From assembly GCA_019090225.1 (NCBI GenBank), contig JAHRWI010000355.1:1-7479 (forward strand): DNA of 7,479 nt. The letters are read 5' to 3'. Position 1 is the stretch's first letter, and each line of letters begins with the position of its first letter. The notes below the pieces were generated by a model. That model did not search any database, had not been told where the DNA came from, and worked only from the letters and a program-made list of their open reading frames with translations. Shown piece by piece: positions 1-5,966 of this stretch. The DNA is from Porticoccaceae bacterium. Lineage in GTDB: Bacteria > Pseudomonadota > Gammaproteobacteria > Pseudomonadales > Porticoccaceae. Made by a program: the position numbers and the translations under genes.

Positions 1-212
1 CGCATCTCACGGGCGGCTTTGTTGGTGAAGGTCACCGCTAAAATTTCGTGGGGCGACAGGCCTTCGACCTGCACCAGCCAGGCAATGCGATGCACCAGGA
101 CTCGGGTTTTACCGCTGCCCGCACCGGCGAGCACCAGCAGGTGTCCGTCGGTACTCGTCACCGCATCTCGCTGGGCGCTGTTCAGGGGGTCAATAATTGT
201 AGTGATATCCAT
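1..212 (-). CDS. uvrD: DNA helicase II (UvrD), N-terminal fragment
   Basis: This is the first 70 codons, plus two bases, of a superfamily 1A DNA helicase; the rest lies beyond the left edge. UvrD is a 3'-5' helicase that removes UvrC and the damaged oligonucleotide in nucleotide excision repair and unwinds nicked DNA in MutHLS mismatch repair. Visible are the Q-motif region (LNSAQRDAV, residues 10-18), Walker A motif I (AGAGSGKT, 29-36) and motif Ia (TFTNKAA, 61-67). The opening MDITTIIDPLN aligns residue for residue with E. coli UvrD (MDVSYLLDSLN), which favours UvrD over Rep or PcrA and fixes the ATG at 210-212. No Shine-Dalgarno precedes this ATG, and a -10-like element lies only 9 bases upstream, so the message may be nearly leaderless. 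The gene is divergent from the HexR-like gene. Identity is secure within UvrD/Rep/PcrA and good for UvrD. Confidence 0.92.
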   Translation of the reverse strand, partial: MDITTIIDPLNSAQRDAVTSTDGHLLVLAGAGSGKTRVLVHRIAWLVQVEGLSPHEILAVTFTNKAAREM

Positions 213-221
213 AGGCGCTGG

Positions 222-230
222 ATTCTAGCA
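222..230 (-). promoter_or_regulatory. Putative extended -10 promoter of uvrD
   Basis: On the minus strand the sequence reads TGCTAGAAT, an extended -10 (TGn) joined to a TAGAAT hexamer that differs from TATAAT at one position. No convincing -35 lies 16-18 bases upstream, which is acceptable for an extended -10 promoter. The hexamer ends 9 bases before the uvrD ATG, so transcription would begin within about 3 bases of the start codon. This is inferred from sequence alone; another promoter further upstream is possible. I found no LexA-type CTGT-N8-ACAG box here. Confidence 0.4.
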
Positions 231-309
231 GATTTCCTTACCGCTTCTGCCGCTCAAGCATAAGGAAAGGCACAAACTAAACACGGGCAATCTGTCGATG
301 TTCTTTTTT

Positions 310-324
310 TGTAATGCATTTACA
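310..324. promoter_or_regulatory. Putative HexR operator (autoregulatory palindrome)
   Basis: The 15-bp element TGTAATGCATTTACA consists of perfect half-sites TGTAA and TTACA around a 5-base centre. It closely resembles the HexR consensus described for Shewanella and related Gammaproteobacteria, which I recall as TGTAATTAAATTACA (12 of 15 positions agree). It lies immediately in front of the HexR-like coding region, as expected for autoregulation, and overlaps a possible -10 hexamer TACAAT at 321-326. It also contains the ATG at 314, the first ATG of the regulator frame, which argues against that codon being the true start. Being palindromic, it could also affect the divergent uvrD promoter about 80 bp away, though this is speculative. 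Confidence 0.65.
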
Positions 325-326
325 AT
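321..326 (+). promoter_or_regulatory. Possible -10 box of the hexR-like gene
   Basis: TACAAT differs from the TATAAT consensus at one base and overlaps the right half of the putative HexR operator, a common arrangement for repression. A transcript would start near 332-334 and reach the GTG at 356 after about 23 bases. No recognisable -35 lies 16-18 bases upstream, so the call rests on the hexamer and its position. Confidence 0.3.
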
Positions 327-355
327 CTATCAATGCCCTCAACCTGGATGTAGCT

Positions 356-1204
356 GTGAAGCCAGCCGAATTAACCCAAACTATCAGCAACGAAATGCCT
401 ACCATGCGACGCTCAGAACGCAAGGTCGCAGAATTTGTATTGTCCCGCCCAGCTGAAGTGATCCGCATGCGTATCGTCGATCTGGCAGAGCTGGCCCTGG
501 TCAGCGAACCGACGGTGATTCGTTTCTGTCGAGCCGTGGGCTGTAATGGTTTTCTGGAATTTAAACTGTCCCTGGCCCAGCAATTAGCCGCCAGCCCAAG
601 TTATGGACAGATCGCCATTACCGATACCGACTCCCTGGCCGAGTGTACTTTTAAAGCCTTTGATTCGACGGTGGATACCTTACTGAGTGTCCGCGATCAT
701 CTCGATCTCGATATGCTCGACGATGCAGTAAAAGCTATCTGCGCAGCAACACGGGTGGAGTTTTACGGCTTTGGTGCCTCTGCAGCCGTTGCCTTCGACG
801 CCCAGCACCGCTTCTTCCGACTGCAACTGGCGACAGCCGCTTATTCCGACCCCCATTTACAGAACATGTCGGCGACCTCTCTTAATACCGGCGATGTGGT
901 TGTGGCCTTTTCACAATCGGGTCGCACTCAGGCCATTCTGGAATCCATGGAGCTGGTAAAACGCAACGGCGCTATTGTTATTGCGTTAGCACCCAGTGAT
1001 TCTCCGGTGGCTAAGGCGGCGTCTATTCCGATTGCGATTGATGTTGAGGAAGATAATCAAATTTACACACCGCTTTCGTCCCGTATCGCCCACCTTGTGG
1101 TGATTGATGTATTGGCCATTGGCGTGGCCCAGCAAAAAGGCCCAGACTTGCAGGAACATCTGCAAAAATTGCAGGAAAATTTACAGAGTCTGCGGGTTAA
1201 ATAG
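356..1204 (+). CDS. hexR: HexR-like MurR/RpiR-family transcriptional regulator
   Basis: This is a DNA-binding sugar-phosphate sensor. HexR proteins repress or activate central carbon genes (zwf, edd, eda and others) and respond to KDPG. Numbering from the first ATG (314), the HTH_6 domain starts at the family signature SERKVAEF (34-41), with the recognition helix around SEPTVIRFCRAVG (64-76). A C-terminal SIS domain follows, with YGFGASAAVAFDAQ (151-164), SQSGRT (200-205) and IYTPLSSR (250-257) matching phosphosugar-binding stretches in HexR. I prefer the GTG at 356 (282 aa), preceded by GGA seven bases away. HexR proteins are about 285-290 aa with SERK near residue 15-20. The ATG at 314 (296 aa) lies inside the putative operator and has no Shine-Dalgarno. 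The usual targets zwf and edd are not adjacent. A HexR paralogue of the type found beside pyc genes in Pseudomonas is a possible alternative. Family assignment is secure; the HexR label is likely. Confidence 0.82.
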   Translation: MKPAELTQTISNEMPTMRRSERKVAEFVLSRPAEVIRMRIVDLAELALVSEPTVIRFCRAVGCNGFLEFKLSLAQQLAASPSYGQIAITDTDSLAECTFKAFDSTVDTLLSVRDHLDLDMLDDAVKAICAATRVEFYGFGASAAVAFDAQHRFFRLQLATAAYSDPHLQNMSATSLNTGDVVVAFSQSGRTQAILESMELVKRNGAIVIALAPSDSPVAKAASIPIAIDVEEDNQIYTPLSSRIAHLVVIDVLAIGVAQQKGPDLQEHLQKLQENLQSLRVK

Positions 1205-1254
1205 TCTGTGCCAGACTCACAAACCAAATCGATTGCCCCGTGACCGATTACCCC

Positions 1255-1980
1255 ATGAAAATAGGTTTAAGGCGACTACGCTACTTGCCGGTACTAGCCC
1301 TGCTTTTCTCCTGGCATGCCTGCGCCAGCGATTGCGTCATTCTCCTCCATGGCTTAGCTAGATCCGAAACTTCGATGACAACGCTTGCCGAAGCCCTGGT
1401 CGAGGCAGAGTTTTCCCCAGTGAATTATCACTACCCTTCCACCACCCGCCCCATTGCGGAATTAGCCGAACAAGCAATATCCGCTAGCTTGAGTCAATGC
1501 CCAGACACTGCCGGGCAAATCCACTTCGTCACGCACTCGATGGGTGGCATCATCGTTCGTCAATATTTAAAAGACAAAGCCATCAATAAGCTCGGGCGAG
1601 TCGTTATGTTAGGGCCACCGAACAAGGGCAGTCAGGTTGTCGACAACCTTGGCAATATGCCCGGCTTTAAATTTATTAATGGCCCGGCGGGTATGGAATT
1701 AGGCACCGGGAAACTGAGCGTGCCAAATAACCTTGGCCCAGCAAATTTTGAATTGGGTATTATCGCTGGGACCCGAAGTATTAATTTGATTTTGTCATCT
1801 TTTTTACCAAACCCAAATGATGGCAAAGTATCTGTAGAAAACACCAAGCTAGAAGGTATGGCAGATCACATATCCCTACCCGTGACACACCCTTTTATGA
1901 TGAAGAACGCCATCGTTATCAAACAGGTCATCTACTTTCTTAGGCACGGCAGTTTTAATCACCGTTCGCTTGAACACTGA
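1255..1980 (+). CDS. Probable exported alpha/beta-hydrolase (lipase/esterase type)
   Basis: A 241-residue serine hydrolase. The first 24 residues look like a Sec signal peptide: a basic n-region (MKIGLRRLR), a hydrophobic core (YLPVLALLFSW) and an AxA site with cleavage expected after ACA (residue 24). The enzyme should act in the periplasm or outside. The catalytic fold is visible as an oxyanion HG (LLHGLARS, 30-37), the nucleophile elbow THSMGG with Ser95, a probable acid Asp189 (NPNDGKV) and probable catalytic His212 (VTHPFMM). Compared with secreted true lipases it is short, with little room for a lid; substrate is unknown (short-chain ester, lipid or acyl-polymer are all possible). The ATG at 1255 is chosen because it begins the signal peptide; a GTG at 1240 would add five residues, and neither has a clear Shine-Dalgarno. 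It lies 50 bases after the HexR-like gene in the same direction, so cotranscription is possible, and converges with glmS. It is not a lipoprotein by lipobox (WHAC is poor). Confidence 0.8.
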   Translation: MKIGLRRLRYLPVLALLFSWHACASDCVILLHGLARSETSMTTLAEALVEAEFSPVNYHYPSTTRPIAELAEQAISASLSQCPDTAGQIHFVTHSMGGIIVRQYLKDKAINKLGRVVMLGPPNKGSQVVDNLGNMPGFKFINGPAGMELGTGKLSVPNNLGPANFELGIIAGTRSINLILSSFLPNPNDGKVSVENTKLEGMADHISLPVTHPFMMKNAIVIKQVIYFLRHGSFNHRSLEH

Positions 1981-1992
1981 CCGGTCTTGCAT

Positions 1993-2020
1993 CAGGCCTT
2001 AAAACTCGATTAAAGCCCTG
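1993..2020. terminator. Weak imperfect hairpin between convergent genes
   Basis: CAGG at 1993 pairs with CCTG ending at 2020, with a C-C mismatch followed by CTT/AAG and a further A-T section around the loop. The arrangement between the convergent lipase and glmS genes suits a shared bidirectional terminator. However, no T-run follows on either strand and the stem has two mismatches, so this may be chance. Confidence 0.2.
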
Positions 2021-2035
2021 GGCCAAACCACCTCT

Positions 2036-3880
2036 TTATTCGACCGTAACCGACTTGGCAAGATTCCTCGGCTGATCGACATCCGTGCCTTTTAATACCG
2101 CAACGTGGTAGGACAACAATTGCAGGGGCAGAGTGTAGATAATCGCTTCAAGGCTGGGCGGCACGTGGGGTAGCTCCAAGACCGTTACCCCATCTTGAGA
2201 TACAAACCCTGCGGCGGCATCAGCGAATACAAACAGTCGCCCACCACGAGCCTGGACTTCATGGAGATTTGATTTCAACTTTTCGAGCAAATCGTTATTC
2301 GGGGCCACGGCTATCACGGGCATATCGGCATCGACCAGGGCTAAGGGACCGTGCTTAAGTTCTCCAGAAGGGTAGGCTTCAGCGTGAATATAGGAAATCT
2401 CTTTAAGTTTTAGAGCGCCTTCAAGGGCAATGGGGTATTGCACGCCACGACCGAGAAACAGAGCATGGTGTTTATCGGCAAAGCTTTCAAAAGTGCGTTC
2501 TATTGCGCCATCAAGGGCGAGGACTTGTTTGCATAAAGCCGGCAGTTGATGGAGGGCCGCAACCAACTCAGCCTCATTTGCAGTGCTGATTTTACCCCTG
2601 TATCGCGCTAAGGCAATGCACATAAGTTGCAGAGCAAGCAACTGGGTAGTGAAGGCTTTCGTGGAGGCGACACCGATTTCCGGCCCGGCCTGAGTCATAA
2701 ACGCCAGGTCTGATTCCCGCACCAGCGAACTGTTGGCAACATTACAAATCGTCATGGTCGCTAAATAACCCGCTTCCCTGGCTGACTTTAATGCCGCCAA
2801 AGTGTCTGCCGTTTCGCCAGACTGAGAGATACTGACAAACAGACAATTATCGGGCACCACCACTGAACGATAGCGATACTCACTGGCCACCTCGACCTGA
2901 CAGGCGATACCAGCCCATTCTTCAAGCCAGTAGCGAGCCACCAGCCCGGCATGAAAACTGGTGCCGCAGGCTATGATATGGACGTTTTTTACCTGTTGTA
3001 GTAAAGCCGGCGCGCTTTCACCAAAAGCTTCGGGCAACACCCGGGTTCCAGAAATTCGTCCCTGAAACGTCGCCTCCAGCACCTCGGGCTGCTGGTAAAT
3101 CTCTTTGAGCATGTAGTGCCGGTAGCCGCCTTTATCAGCCTGATCTGCACGGTCCGTGAGGGTGACAATTTTTCGTTCGACCGGCTGATTATCCCGATTA
3201 ACTATTCGATATTGACCAGTGCGCACCTCCGCAACATCGCCTTCTTCAAGATACACAAAGCGGTCGGTAACCTGGCGCAGGGCCAGGGAATCTGAAGCCA
3301 GAAAGTTTTCCTCTATACCAACGCCCAGAACTAAGGGGCTGCCGTGACGCGTGCCGATCAGAACGTCTGGTTCGCTAGCATCGAGCACCGCCAGGGCGTA
3401 AGCACCTTCCAGGCGAGAAACCGCAGTTTGCACAGCAGTTTTTAGATCCTTCCCCGCCTTACGATAATGATGAATGAGATGAGCTACGACTTCAGAATCT
3501 GTGGTGGATACGAATACATAACCTTCGGCCTTTAGCTCTGCACGCAACAAGTCATGGTTTTCAATAATGCCATTATGGACAACAGCGATATCGCTAGAGA
3601 CGTGAGGGTGAGCGTTTACTTCGCTAGGTACGCCGTGAGTCGCCCATCGAGTATGAGCAATACCGTATTTTCCGGGGACACCTTCAGGTTCAGCTTCTTG
3701 CTGTGTGGCTTTTACCAGCTCAGCAACCTTGCCAGCTTTTTTTATACATTTAATCGAACTGTCAGAATTGAGAACGGCTATTCCGGCCGAATCGTAACCT
3801 CGGTATTCAAGCCGCTTCAAACCTTCGAGGAGGATACCAATGACATTGCGCTGAGCCGCCGCTCCTACTATTCCACACAC
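2036..3880 (-). CDS. glmS: Glutamine-fructose-6-phosphate aminotransferase (isomerizing)
   Basis: GlmS makes glucosamine-6-phosphate from fructose-6-phosphate and glutamine, the committed step to UDP-GlcNAc for peptidoglycan and LPS. The 614 residues fit the family (E. coli 609). The N-terminal class II glutaminase domain begins MCGIVGA, with nucleophile Cys2 exposed after Met removal, and holds RWATHG (78-83) and HNGIIEN (102-108). Two SIS domains follow: the first with IACGTSFHAG (303-312), SQSGETADT (352-360) and STKAFTTQ (406-413), the second with LGRG (476-479) and AEAYPSGELKHGP (500-512). The C-terminal tail DQPRNLAKSVTVE that closes the active site is intact. The start is GTG (3878-3880), fixed by the catalytic cysteine and preceded by AGGGAG eight bases upstream. 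It is the second gene of a glmU-glmS unit with a 13-base gap. No glmS-ribozyme-like leader is expected or seen; that device is typical of Firmicutes. No DeoR-type glmR lies between the two genes, unlike in Pseudomonas. Confidence 0.98.
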   Translation of the reverse strand: MCGIVGAAAQRNVIGILLEGLKRLEYRGYDSAGIAVLNSDSSIKCIKKAGKVAELVKATQQEAEPEGVPGKYGIAHTRWATHGVPSEVNAHPHVSSDIAVVHNGIIENHDLLRAELKAEGYVFVSTTDSEVVAHLIHHYRKAGKDLKTAVQTAVSRLEGAYALAVLDASEPDVLIGTRHGSPLVLGVGIEENFLASDSLALRQVTDRFVYLEEGDVAEVRTGQYRIVNRDNQPVERKIVTLTDRADQADKGGYRHYMLKEIYQQPEVLEATFQGRISGTRVLPEAFGESAPALLQQVKNVHIIACGTSFHAGLVARYWLEEWAGIACQVEVASEYRYRSVVVPDNCLFVSISQSGETADTLAALKSAREAGYLATMTICNVANSSLVRESDLAFMTQAGPEIGVASTKAFTTQLLALQLMCIALARYRGKISTANEAELVAALHQLPALCKQVLALDGAIERTFESFADKHHALFLGRGVQYPIALEGALKLKEISYIHAEAYPSGELKHGPLALVDADMPVIAVAPNNDLLEKLKSNLHEVQARGGRLFVFADAAAGFVSQDGVTVLELPHVPPSLEAIIYTLPLQLLSYHVAVLKGTDVDQPRNLAKSVTVE

Positions 3881-3888
3881 AGTCCCTG

Positions 3889-3894
3889 CTCCCT
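3889..3894 (-). promoter_or_regulatory. Shine-Dalgarno of glmS, overlapping the glmU stop
   Basis: On the minus strand AGGGAG lies eight bases before the glmS GTG, and its first base is the last A of the glmU TAA stop. A ribosome finishing glmU therefore covers this site, which fits translational coupling of the two genes. The strong match supports the non-ATG start. Confidence 0.75.
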
Positions 3895-5276
3895 TAAGTC
3901 TTTTCCGAAGGCCGTTTCCAGCCTTTTATATTACGTTGATTACCTCGTGCTACCGCAAGATTATGCGCAGGCACGGCTTTGCTAATCGTTGATCCTGCGC
4001 CGACCGTAGCATCTACACCAACAGTTAAGGGCGCGACCAGCGAGGCGTTTGAACCGATAAAAGCACCATCATCTATTTTTGTTTGAAACTTATTAACGCC
4101 ATCATAGTTACAGGTAATCGTGCCCGCGCCTATATTGACCCCTGAACCAATATCAGCATCACCTAAATAGGTAAGGTGATTGGCTTTACTGCCCTGGCCC
4201 AGCTGAGCCTTTTTGGTTTCGACAAAGTTGCCAATACGAACATCTTCTGCCAACACCGTGCCTTCGCGTAGGCGGGCAAAAGGCCCAACCTGAACCCTAT
4301 TGCCGATCGTCACCACGCCTTTGCTAAGCGAACCTTCTATAACGGTATTCGCTTTTATCACCACATCATTACCAATGTCGGCATGACTAATAACGCAGTT
4401 GGGGCCAATTCTGGTACCACAACCAAGACTAACCTTACCCTCGAAAACACAATTCACATCGATAAAAACATCCGTGCCGGTCAACAACTCTCCCCGACAA
4501 TCAAAACGTTGGGGGTCGGCCAGGCTAAGGCCCTGATCCATCAACTGGTGAGCAACCTGGCTTTGGTAGGCTCTTTCCAGACCAGCCAACTGACTGCGAG
4601 TATTAACCCCTTCTATTTCATGCAGGCATCCTGGCTGGGAGGTTTTAATGCCATGGTCGTGAGATTTTGCAATGGCGATAATATCGGTTAGATAAAATTC
4701 ATTTTGTGCATTATTCGAATTTATTTCTGGTATCCACTTTTTGAGAGCCTCGCTAGACAGGCACATTACACCGGTATTTATCTCGTTTATTTGTAATTGT
4801 TCTGCATTGGCATCTTTTTGTTCAACGATAGCTCTGACCTCACCGTCATTGCCTCGCACTATGCGACCGTATCCAGTCGGCGCACCAAGCTCGGCCGTCA
4901 ATAAGGCCAGAGTGTTATCGTCTACCAGATCAAGAAGTTCCGTGACCGTGTCCAGTTTGATCATGGGCACATCGCCGTAAAGTATTAAGGCCTGACTATT
5001 AGCTCTTAATTTAGGTAAGGCCTGGGCGACGGCATGGGCTGTACCCCGTTGTTCTTTTTGTTCTACCCAGGTCAGCCGGGTATCGGAAAACTTCGCCTTG
5101 ATCGTTTCAGCTCCATGGCCGACGACCACCGTTACCTGCACATCAGCGAGTTTGTTTGCGGTGTCGATAACGTGACTTAACAATGGTTTGCCGCCAAGCG
5201 GATGGAGCACTTTGGGCAACTCGGATTGCATTCTTGTACCCTGCCCGGCGGCGAGTACGATCACATCAATGGCCAT
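3894..5276 (-). CDS. glmU: Bifunctional UDP-GlcNAc pyrophosphorylase / glucosamine-1-P acetyltransferase
   Basis: GlmU acetylates glucosamine-1-phosphate with acetyl-CoA and then transfers UMP from UTP to give UDP-GlcNAc, the cytoplasmic precursor of peptidoglycan, LPS and other glycans. The 460 residues match the family (E. coli 456). The N-terminal uridylyltransferase domain has the nucleotide loop LAAGQGTRM (8-16) with PKVLHPLGGKP (21-31), including Lys22. Further on are YGDVP with metal-binding Asp102, and EINTGV (165-170). From about residue 255 a left-handed beta-helix of hexapeptide repeats carries the acetyltransferase, with catalytic His367 in NHLTYLGD and GAGTITCNYDG (383-393). The ATG at 5274-5276 is preceded by AGGAG ten bases upstream. 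It is first in a two-gene unit with glmS and lies downstream of the atp terminator, so it needs its own promoter. All key residues are present. Confidence 0.98.
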   Translation of the reverse strand: MAIDVIVLAAGQGTRMQSELPKVLHPLGGKPLLSHVIDTANKLADVQVTVVVGHGAETIKAKFSDTRLTWVEQKEQRGTAHAVAQALPKLRANSQALILYGDVPMIKLDTVTELLDLVDDNTLALLTAELGAPTGYGRIVRGNDGEVRAIVEQKDANAEQLQINEINTGVMCLSSEALKKWIPEINSNNAQNEFYLTDIIAIAKSHDHGIKTSQPGCLHEIEGVNTRSQLAGLERAYQSQVAHQLMDQGLSLADPQRFDCRGELLTGTDVFIDVNCVFEGKVSLGCGTRIGPNCVISHADIGNDVVIKANTVIEGSLSKGVVTIGNRVQVGPFARLREGTVLAEDVRIGNFVETKKAQLGQGSKANHLTYLGDADIGSGVNIGAGTITCNYDGVNKFQTKIDDGAFIGSNASLVAPLTVGVDATVGAGSTISKAVPAHNLAVARGNQRNIKGWKRPSEKT

Positions 5277-5309
5277 TGAAAACTATCTCCTGTCGTATCG
5301 AGGGCGCTT

Positions 5310-5337
5310 ACTAAAACAGCCGCTCTAAGCCTGTTCA
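5310..5337 (-). promoter_or_regulatory. Candidate promoter for glmU-glmS
   Basis: On the minus strand TGAACA (5332-5337) and TTTAGT (5310-5315) are 16 bases apart and each match four of six consensus -35/-10 bases. This is a weak match. It is proposed because the strong terminator at 5367-5393 should stop atp read-through and leaves only about 90 bases for a glmU promoter. Confidence 0.28.
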
Positions 5338-5366
5338 CGGATTAACCATACAATCTTATCACGCAC

Positions 5367-5393
5367 AAAAAAGGCAGCCTAAGCTGCCTTTTT
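5367..5393 (-). terminator. Rho-independent terminator of the atp operon
   Basis: A perfect six-base-pair GC-rich stem, GGCAGC (5373-5378) and GCTGCC (5383-5388), encloses a four-base loop. It is flanked by six A on the left and five T on the right, which pair to extend the stem. Read on the minus strand it ends in TTTTTT, ideal for termination about 50 bases after the atpC stop. The symmetry would also let it act on plus-strand transcripts, though no plus-strand gene ends here. Confidence 0.9.
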
Positions 5394-5443
5394 ATTTAAA
5401 CCAACAATGTTTAATTCTATAGGGCTAACCAAGTGTATGGCTT

Positions 5444-5875
5444 TTATCCCATTGAACGCGCACGTTTGCGTAGCTCTTCCACTGTACGCAGTTGTGCCGT
5501 TGCTTCCGCTAGCCGAGAGGCCGCTAGTGAGTAATCAATTTCCCCACTGTCATTTTTCATATCCAGCTCGGCCTGGTTTTTAGCTTCCAAAGCAGCCGCT
5601 TCGTCAATCGTATCTGCGCGCAGAGCAGTGTCAGCCAATATGGAAACCACTCCGGGTTGAACTTCAAGGAAGCCACCGGACAGGTAAAATATTTCCTCTT
5701 CTCCGCTCTGGGTCAAAAGTCGCAAAGCTCCAGGCTTCAATCCGGTAAGCAAAGGCGCGTGACCATAGGCAATACCCAACTCGCCGAGACTTCCGGTTGC
5801 GATAACCATTTCTACCAGGCCGGAAAAAAGCGCCTGCTCTGCACTTACAATATCGCAGTGGATTGTCATCGCCAT
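5444..5875 (-). CDS. atpC: F1 ATP synthase epsilon subunit
   Basis: Epsilon is part of the central stalk of F1, joining gamma to the c-ring, and its C-terminal helices can inhibit ATP hydrolysis. At 143 residues it is typical of proteobacterial AtpC (E. coli 139). The N-terminal beta-sandwich shows the family stretches IVSAEQALFSG (9-19), GELGIAYGHAPLLTGLKPG (31-49) and YLSGGFLEVQP (64-74). The C-terminal half, from about residue 90, is an alanine- and glutamate-rich helical hairpin ending in RKRARSMG. MAMT offers a second ATG two codons in (MTIHCDIV); either is possible, and the Shine-Dalgarno is weak (AAGAG nine bases before the first ATG). It is the last gene of the atp operon, 91 bases after atpD, and is followed by the intrinsic terminator. 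Confidence 0.97.
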   Translation of the reverse strand: MAMTIHCDIVSAEQALFSGLVEMVIATGSLGELGIAYGHAPLLTGLKPGALRLLTQSGEEEIFYLSGGFLEVQPGVVSILADTALRADTIDEAAALEAKNQAELDMKNDSGEIDYSLAASRLAEATAQLRTVEELRKRARSMG

Positions 5876-5896
5876 AATTACTTACTCTTGGCCTGG

Positions 5897-5910
5897 TTAG
5901 TATTAACTAA
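5897..5910. repeat. Small AT-rich inverted repeat between atpD and atpC
   Basis: TTAGT (5897-5901) and ACTAA (5906-5910) form a five-base-pair stem with a four-base loop in the atpD-atpC gap, 22 bases upstream of the atpC ATG. It is too short and AT-rich to terminate transcription. It may be chance, or it could affect message processing or atpC translation. Confidence 0.3.
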
Positions 5911-5966
5911 TGTCAAAATCGCCGGTCTCATTGAAGCTAATGTTGATATTGGCACGGTTACTCGTC

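Noticed and set aside
218..231. CTG-N8-CAG symmetric element upstream of uvrD, reminiscent of a LexA box
   Set aside because: The LexA site is CTGT-N8-ACAG, which places CTG and CAG 10 bases apart; here the spacing is 8 and the inner T and A are missing.
261..270. Shine-Dalgarno-like TAAGGAAAGG on the plus strand
   Set aside because: No ATG, GTG or TTG follows at a usable distance; the next ATG (298) is 27 bases away and opens a frame that runs out of phase through the regulator gene.
3881..3893. Possible glmS ribozyme or riboswitch in front of glmS
   Set aside because: Only 13 bases separate glmU from glmS, far too little for the ribozyme, which is also typical of Gram-positive bacteria.
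3554..3985. 143-codon open frame on the plus strand, antisense to glmS and the end of glmU
   Set aside because: It lies fully opposite two well-conserved genes, its protein has no recognisable features, and there is no convincing ribosome-binding site.
4383..4691. 102-codon plus-strand frame antisense to glmU
   Set aside because: A shadow of the glmU coding sequence, with its repetitive composition coming from the hexapeptide-repeat region.
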